Below, in pieces: positions 28,046 through 31,282 of a DNA stretch of 31,282 nucleotides. The translations under genes and the position numbers were made by a program. The notes beneath the pieces were generated by a model that saw only the letters and a program-made list of their open reading frames with translations, made no database searches and was not told the origin of the DNA. The stretch covers positions 1 through 31,282 of the IMG/VR virus record IMGVR_UViG_3300031974_000143; one strand, written 5' to 3'. Position 1 is the stretch's first letter, and every line of letters starts with the position of its first letter. The stretch comes from a virus.

Positions 28046-29533
28046 ATGAAATCTTTCGGTAATATTGCAAAAGATGGTCAGGTCAGAGCAGTTGCTTCTG
28101 GTGCTTTAACTGATGGTACTCCTGTTGTTGTCAACTCTGATGGTACTGTGAGCAGTGTTAGTGAAACCACTACAACAGAAGCTCTAGGAACAGAAAGTGC
28201 TTTTAATGCACTTAATTCTGCTTTTATTACTACTGTTTTTGATAGCTCTAATAATAAACATATAATTGTTTATCGTACTAGTCCTAACATGAGATATGTA
28301 GTTGCAACGGTGGCATCAGATGGTGGTGTTTCTTTTGGTACTGATGCTGTTGCTTTATCAGGAGACCATCAACAAATCGCCTCTGCCTTTGATAGCACAA
28401 ACAATAGAATTGTTACTGTTTTTAGGAATGGTAATGACAGCAATCATGGTTATGCAATAGTCGGTTCTTTATCAGGAACTACTGTAACTTGGGGCAGTGC
28501 TACAGAATTTAATAACGCAAATAACGCTGAACTAGGTATTTCTTTTGATAGCACAGCAGGAAAAGTTATTATTACTTATAGAAATTATGGCAATAGTAGT
28601 TACGGGACTGCAATAGTTGGAACTGTAAGTGGTACAAGCATAAGTTTTGGAACACCTGTTGTTTTTAACAGTGGCACTACAGAAAAAACTAGATCTGTTC
28701 ACGATAGCATTAACAACAAAACAGTTGTTTCGTTTAGAGATGATGGTGACTCAAGTAAAGGTAAAGCTGTTGTTGGAACGGTCAGTGGAACAGATATTAG
28801 TTTTGGATCAGAGGTGGAATTTGAATCAGGTAAGATAAACCACTCTGGTATAGCGTTTGACAGTGATACTGGTAAAGTAGTTATTGCTTATAGGCAAGAC
28901 CACGAAACTTCTGGTTCTACGGACTTCAAACGAGGAACTGCTGTTGTCGGCACTGTTTCTGGCACAAGTATTAGTTTTGGTACTCCTGTTGCATTTGACA
29001 ATACAGGAGACTATGGCGAAAGCTCGCATGGTAATGTGATATATGATTCTAATGCTAAGAAAGTTCTTGTTGTTTATCCACGTACAGTAAGTGGTAGTTA
29101 TTCAAATCGTGGTTATGTGTTTCCTTTAAAAGTTTCTGGCACAACTGTTGTTGCTGATACACCGAAGGAATTTACCTCAGGTTCAGCTACAGGTTATACT
29201 TCCATATCGTTTGACAGTAATGTAAATAGAAGTCTTATAGCTTTTAAAGATAATGCTAATAGTGAATATGGAACAGCAGTTTCTTATAGACCTTCATTTA
29301 CTTCTACAACCCTCACCTCAGAAAACTACATAGGCTTTTCTGACGGTGCATACGCAGACACACAGAGTGCTGCAATAAACACAACAAACACAATCGACAG
29401 AAACCAAAGCAGCCTTACAGCAGGGCAAACATATTTTGTGCAAACGGATGGCACACTAGGATTAACAGCAGATGATCCCTCAGTAACAGCAGGAACTGCT
29501 ATATCAGCTACAGAACTAATAGTGAAAGGTTAA
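28046..29533 (+). CDS. Seven-repeat beta-propeller-like tail protein A (495 aa)
   Basis: The N-terminal 45 residues (VRAVASGALTDGTPVVVNSD) are shared with the protein at 29810. Then come seven blade-like repeats of about 50 to 60 residues, each with the order FDS...GKVVIAYR, NSSYGTAIVGTVSGTSISFG and a variable F-N/E-S segment; several repeats carry insertions (for example HETSGSTDFKRG). The last 75 residues (TSENYIGFSDGAYADTQS to ATELIVKG) form a terminal domain shared with two paralogues. Seven four-strand repeats suggest a closed propeller, a common receptor- or glycan-binding scaffold. A distal tail receptor-binding role is inferred. Confidence 0.7.
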   Translation: MKSFGNIAKDGQVRAVASGALTDGTPVVVNSDGTVSSVSETTTTEALGTESAFNALNSAFITTVFDSSNNKHIIVYRTSPNMRYVVATVASDGGVSFGTDAVALSGDHQQIASAFDSTNNRIVTVFRNGNDSNHGYAIVGSLSGTTVTWGSATEFNNANNAELGISFDSTAGKVIITYRNYGNSSYGTAIVGTVSGTSISFGTPVVFNSGTTEKTRSVHDSINNKTVVSFRDDGDSSKGKAVVGTVSGTDISFGSEVEFESGKINHSGIAFDSDTGKVVIAYRQDHETSGSTDFKRGTAVVGTVSGTSISFGTPVAFDNTGDYGESSHGNVIYDSNAKKVLVVYPRTVSGSYSNRGYVFPLKVSGTTVVADTPKEFTSGSATGYTSISFDSNVNRSLIAFKDNANSEYGTAVSYRPSFTSTTLTSENYIGFSDGAYADTQSAAINTTNTIDRNQSSLTAGQTYFVQTDGTLGLTADDPSVTAGTAISATELIVKG

Positions 29534-29536
29534 AGA

Positions 29537-29803
29537 ATGAAAACTATCGTAGAAACGTCAACAGGTCTAAGCAAATATCTACTTGCAGATGACGTAACAA
29601 TCACAGCGACAGCAGATAATATTACAGTGGGTGATCCTGCTCAGTTTATTATTGCTGACCTCAATAGCACCACAGTTACAATCACTGACAATGTAACCAA
29701 CGCACCCGAAGATTGGACAGGCAACAAGTATACCTTTGACGGCACAACTTGGGCAGCCAACCCTGATTGGGTAGACCCAGACGCTGAAGAGGGTGGGGAG
29801 TAA
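29537..29803 (+). CDS. Small beta-rich tail protein between the two propeller genes (88 aa)
   Basis: MKTIVETSTGLSKYLLADDV begins three or four beta-strand repeats (TITATADNITVGDPAQFIIA and NSTTVTITDNVTNAPEDW), ending with YTFDGTTWAANPDWVDPD and an acidic tail. Similar small proteins precede fibre genes in marine phages, with the TW.xNPDW ending. It starts after a short ribosome site and ends six bases before the next gene. It may be a linker, chaperone or capping protein for its propeller neighbour. Confidence 0.55.
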   Translation: MKTIVETSTGLSKYLLADDVTITATADNITVGDPAQFIIADLNSTTVTITDNVTNAPEDWTGNKYTFDGTTWAANPDWVDPDAEEGGE

Positions 29804-29809
29804 AACATC

Positions 29810-31264
29810 ATGCGTATCATTGGTAATGATCCAAGCGTACCAAGACAGGAACACGCTGTAGCTAGTGGTACGCTGACGAATGGTACTCCTGTAGTTGTGA
29901 ACTCTGATGGGACGGTGAGTGTTGTTTCTGAGACAACTGTTACTGAAGGTTTTGGTTCTTCTGTTGTATTTGAGAGTGCTACTGCCGATTTTATTTCAGG
30001 AGTTTATGACTCTAATGCTCAGAAAGTGATTTTAGCTTATAGGGATGGTGGCAACTCTAGCTACGGTACGGCTATCGTTGGAACAGTCAGTGGCACGTCT
30101 ATCAGCTTTGGCTCTCCTACTGTATTTGAGAGTGCTTATAGCACTAACATGTCAGTTATTTATGATACTAACGCTCAGAAAGTTGTTATAGCTTATACTG
30201 ATGTTGGCGGTTCTGAATACGGCACTGCTATAGTAGGAACAGTTAGTGGAACGTCTATTAGTTTTGGTTCTGCTGCTGTGTTTGAGAGTGCGAGTACCGA
30301 AGTCATTTCAGCAGCCTATGATGCTAATGCTCAGAAAGTTGTCATAGCTTATAGAGATTTTGCTAACTCTAGCAAAGGCACTGCTATAGTAGGAACAGTA
30401 TCAGGTACTTCAATTAGCTTTGGTTCTCCTGTTATATTTGAAAGTGGTTCTACCAGTTATATTTCAGCTATCTATGATGCTAGTGCTCAAAAAGTTGTTA
30501 TAGCTTATAGAGATAATGGTAACTCTTTTTACGGAACTGCTATTGTTGGTACTGTAAGCGGAACGTCTATTAGTTTTGGCACTGCCGTTGTATTTGAGAG
30601 TGCTACGGTTGAGTACATTTCAGGAGTTTATGACTCTAACGCACAAAAAGTTGTAATAGCTTATGAAGATGTTGGTAACTCTGAGTATGGTACAGCTATA
30701 GTAGGCACTGTGAGTGGTACGTCTATTAGCTTTGGTAGTGCTGTTGTGTTTGAAAGTGCTAGCTCTAATTTTATTTCAATCACTTATGACAATAATGTTC
30801 AGAAGGTTGTTATTGCGTACAGAGATGTAGGAAACAGTAACTATGGTACGCTTATTGTCGGAACAGTTAGTGGGACTTCAATTAGTTTTGGTAGTGCCTC
30901 TGTTTATGAAACTGCTAATTCAACCTATAATTCAGCAATCTATGACTCTGACTTAAACAAAGTTGTCATAGCTTACAGAGATAATGGCAACTCTAACTAC
31001 GGCACATCAATAGTATTTCAAAACGCATCTACTGAATCAAACATCACCTCCGAAAACTACATAGGCATAGCTCGTAGTGGTGCAGCAGACACAGCAGGGG
31101 CTATCATAGATACGCAAGGTGCAATAGCTGACAACCTGTCAGGATTAACATCAGGGCAAAGCTACTACGTTCAGACGGATGGCACATTAGATACAACGGC
31201 TGATGATCCTAGCGTCTTTGCAGGGACGGCTGTATCGGCAACTAAACTTATCGTGAAAGGGTAA
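29810..31264 (+). CDS. Seven-repeat beta-propeller-like tail protein B (484 aa)
   Basis: After an N-terminal region shared with protein A (SGTLTNGTPVVVNSDG), seven repeats start at 29966, 30122, 30278, 30434, 30590, 30746 and 30902. The first six are exactly 52 residues each, with the shared core IYDxNAQKVVIAYRD, GNSxYGTAIVGTVSG and TSISFG and a variable stretch after FES. The seventh runs into the shared C-terminal domain (TSENYIGIARSG to ATKLIVKG). Seven equal repeats fit a seven-bladed beta-propeller, probably a receptor- or glycan-binding appendage. The variable residues are all in the same place in each repeat. It is an inference that this place is the binding face. Confidence 0.75.
   Translation: MRIIGNDPSVPRQEHAVASGTLTNGTPVVVNSDGTVSVVSETTVTEGFGSSVVFESATADFISGVYDSNAQKVILAYRDGGNSSYGTAIVGTVSGTSISFGSPTVFESAYSTNMSVIYDTNAQKVVIAYTDVGGSEYGTAIVGTVSGTSISFGSAAVFESASTEVISAAYDANAQKVVIAYRDFANSSKGTAIVGTVSGTSISFGSPVIFESGSTSYISAIYDASAQKVVIAYRDNGNSFYGTAIVGTVSGTSISFGTAVVFESATVEYISGVYDSNAQKVVIAYEDVGNSEYGTAIVGTVSGTSISFGSAVVFESASSNFISITYDNNVQKVVIAYRDVGNSNYGTLIVGTVSGTSISFGSASVYETANSTYNSAIYDSDLNKVVIAYRDNGNSNYGTSIVFQNASTESNITSENYIGIARSGAADTAGAIIDTQGAIADNLSGLTSGQSYYVQTDGTLDTTADDPSVFAGTAVSATKLIVKG
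29966..31010 (+). repeat. Exact 156-base-period internal repeats of the propeller gene
   Basis: Six units of exactly 156 bases start at 29966, 30122, 30278, 30434, 30590 and 30746, with a seventh partial unit at 30902. There is no insertion or deletion between them. The conserved amino-acid core is encoded by different synonymous codons from unit to unit, so the repeats are old or diversified at DNA level while the protein sequence is kept. Confidence 0.85.
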
Positions 31265-31266
31265 CT

Positions 31267-31282
31267 ATGTTAAAACGTATAG
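31267..31282 (+). CDS. Start of a further gene, cut by the window end
   Basis: ATG at 31267 follows the propeller stop by two bases and has GAAAGGG upstream as ribosome site. Only MLKRI can be read. In analogy to the spacing at 29537, a small tail protein before the third propeller-type gene is likely, but too little sequence remains to identify it. Confidence 0.45.

Noticed and set aside
29966-31010. Repeats as diversity-generating retroelement target or CRISPR-like array
   Set aside because: They are in-frame protein repeats with synonymous drift; no reverse transcriptase gene, template repeat or spacer structure is present.

Overview
This window is nearly all of a small, AT-rich, tightly packed tailed-phage genome, or a large part of one. 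The evidence is a full set of virion, packaging and lysis genes, no host-type genes, stop/start overlaps between many neighbours, and a compact early/late layout. The P22-type portal, SU10-type capsid and adaptor, large Gln/Ala-rich ejection-type proteins and absence of tape-measure, sheath or baseplate genes point to a short-tailed (podovirus) particle. The gene-transfer-agent-type three-TM holin, low GC and many small proteins typical of marine phages suggest a marine alphaproteobacterial host, possibly a small pelagiphage-like type. That host call is inference. I see no integrase, DNA polymerase, replicative helicase or RNA polymerase.

Layout. (1) 1-11580, + strand: the C-terminus of a repeat tail protein cut by the window edge, a tail protein, a jelly-roll-like fibre protein, four virion/ejection-type proteins, portal, a small protein, scaffold and major capsid protein. 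(2) 11627-14764, + strand: small proteins and a lysis block with several membrane proteins (one with an EF-hand loop), a three-TM holin and a GH19 endolysin, ending in a hairpin terminator at 14771-14802. (3) 14904-19396, mostly - strand: a leftward early operon with many tiny genes, an HTH protein, an HNH nuclease, a zinc-ribbon-like protein, a possible PD-(D/E)XK nuclease, a DUF1367-like protein, SSB and a possible annealing protein. A single + strand rusA gene sits inside it behind its own promoter. (4) 19422-19468: divergent overlapping promoters with a palindromic operator, next to a 59-residue repressor-like HTH gene. (5) 19776-20990, + strand: a winged-helix replication-initiator-like gene with iteron-like GC-rich repeats followed by an AT-rich tract in its middle, as in lambda O/ori, and a partner gene. 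(6) 20977-21116: promoter-like and terminator signals that may encode a short RNA, followed by a promoter for the next operon. (7) 21153-31282, + strand: ParB-methyltransferase fusion, small membrane protein, small and large terminase, a run of tiny basic proteins, adaptor, tail proteins and two full seven-repeat beta-propeller-like tail proteins. The start of one more gene lies at the right edge.

How it fits together. Early leftward transcription supplies recombination and ssDNA-binding functions. The rightward replication operon probably loads host replication machinery at an internal origin. The terminase and virion genes then make and fill the capsid, and the lysis block releases it. The left edge ends in a third member of the propeller family found at the right edge, so the two edges are probably neighbours on a circular map, with only a short stretch missing.
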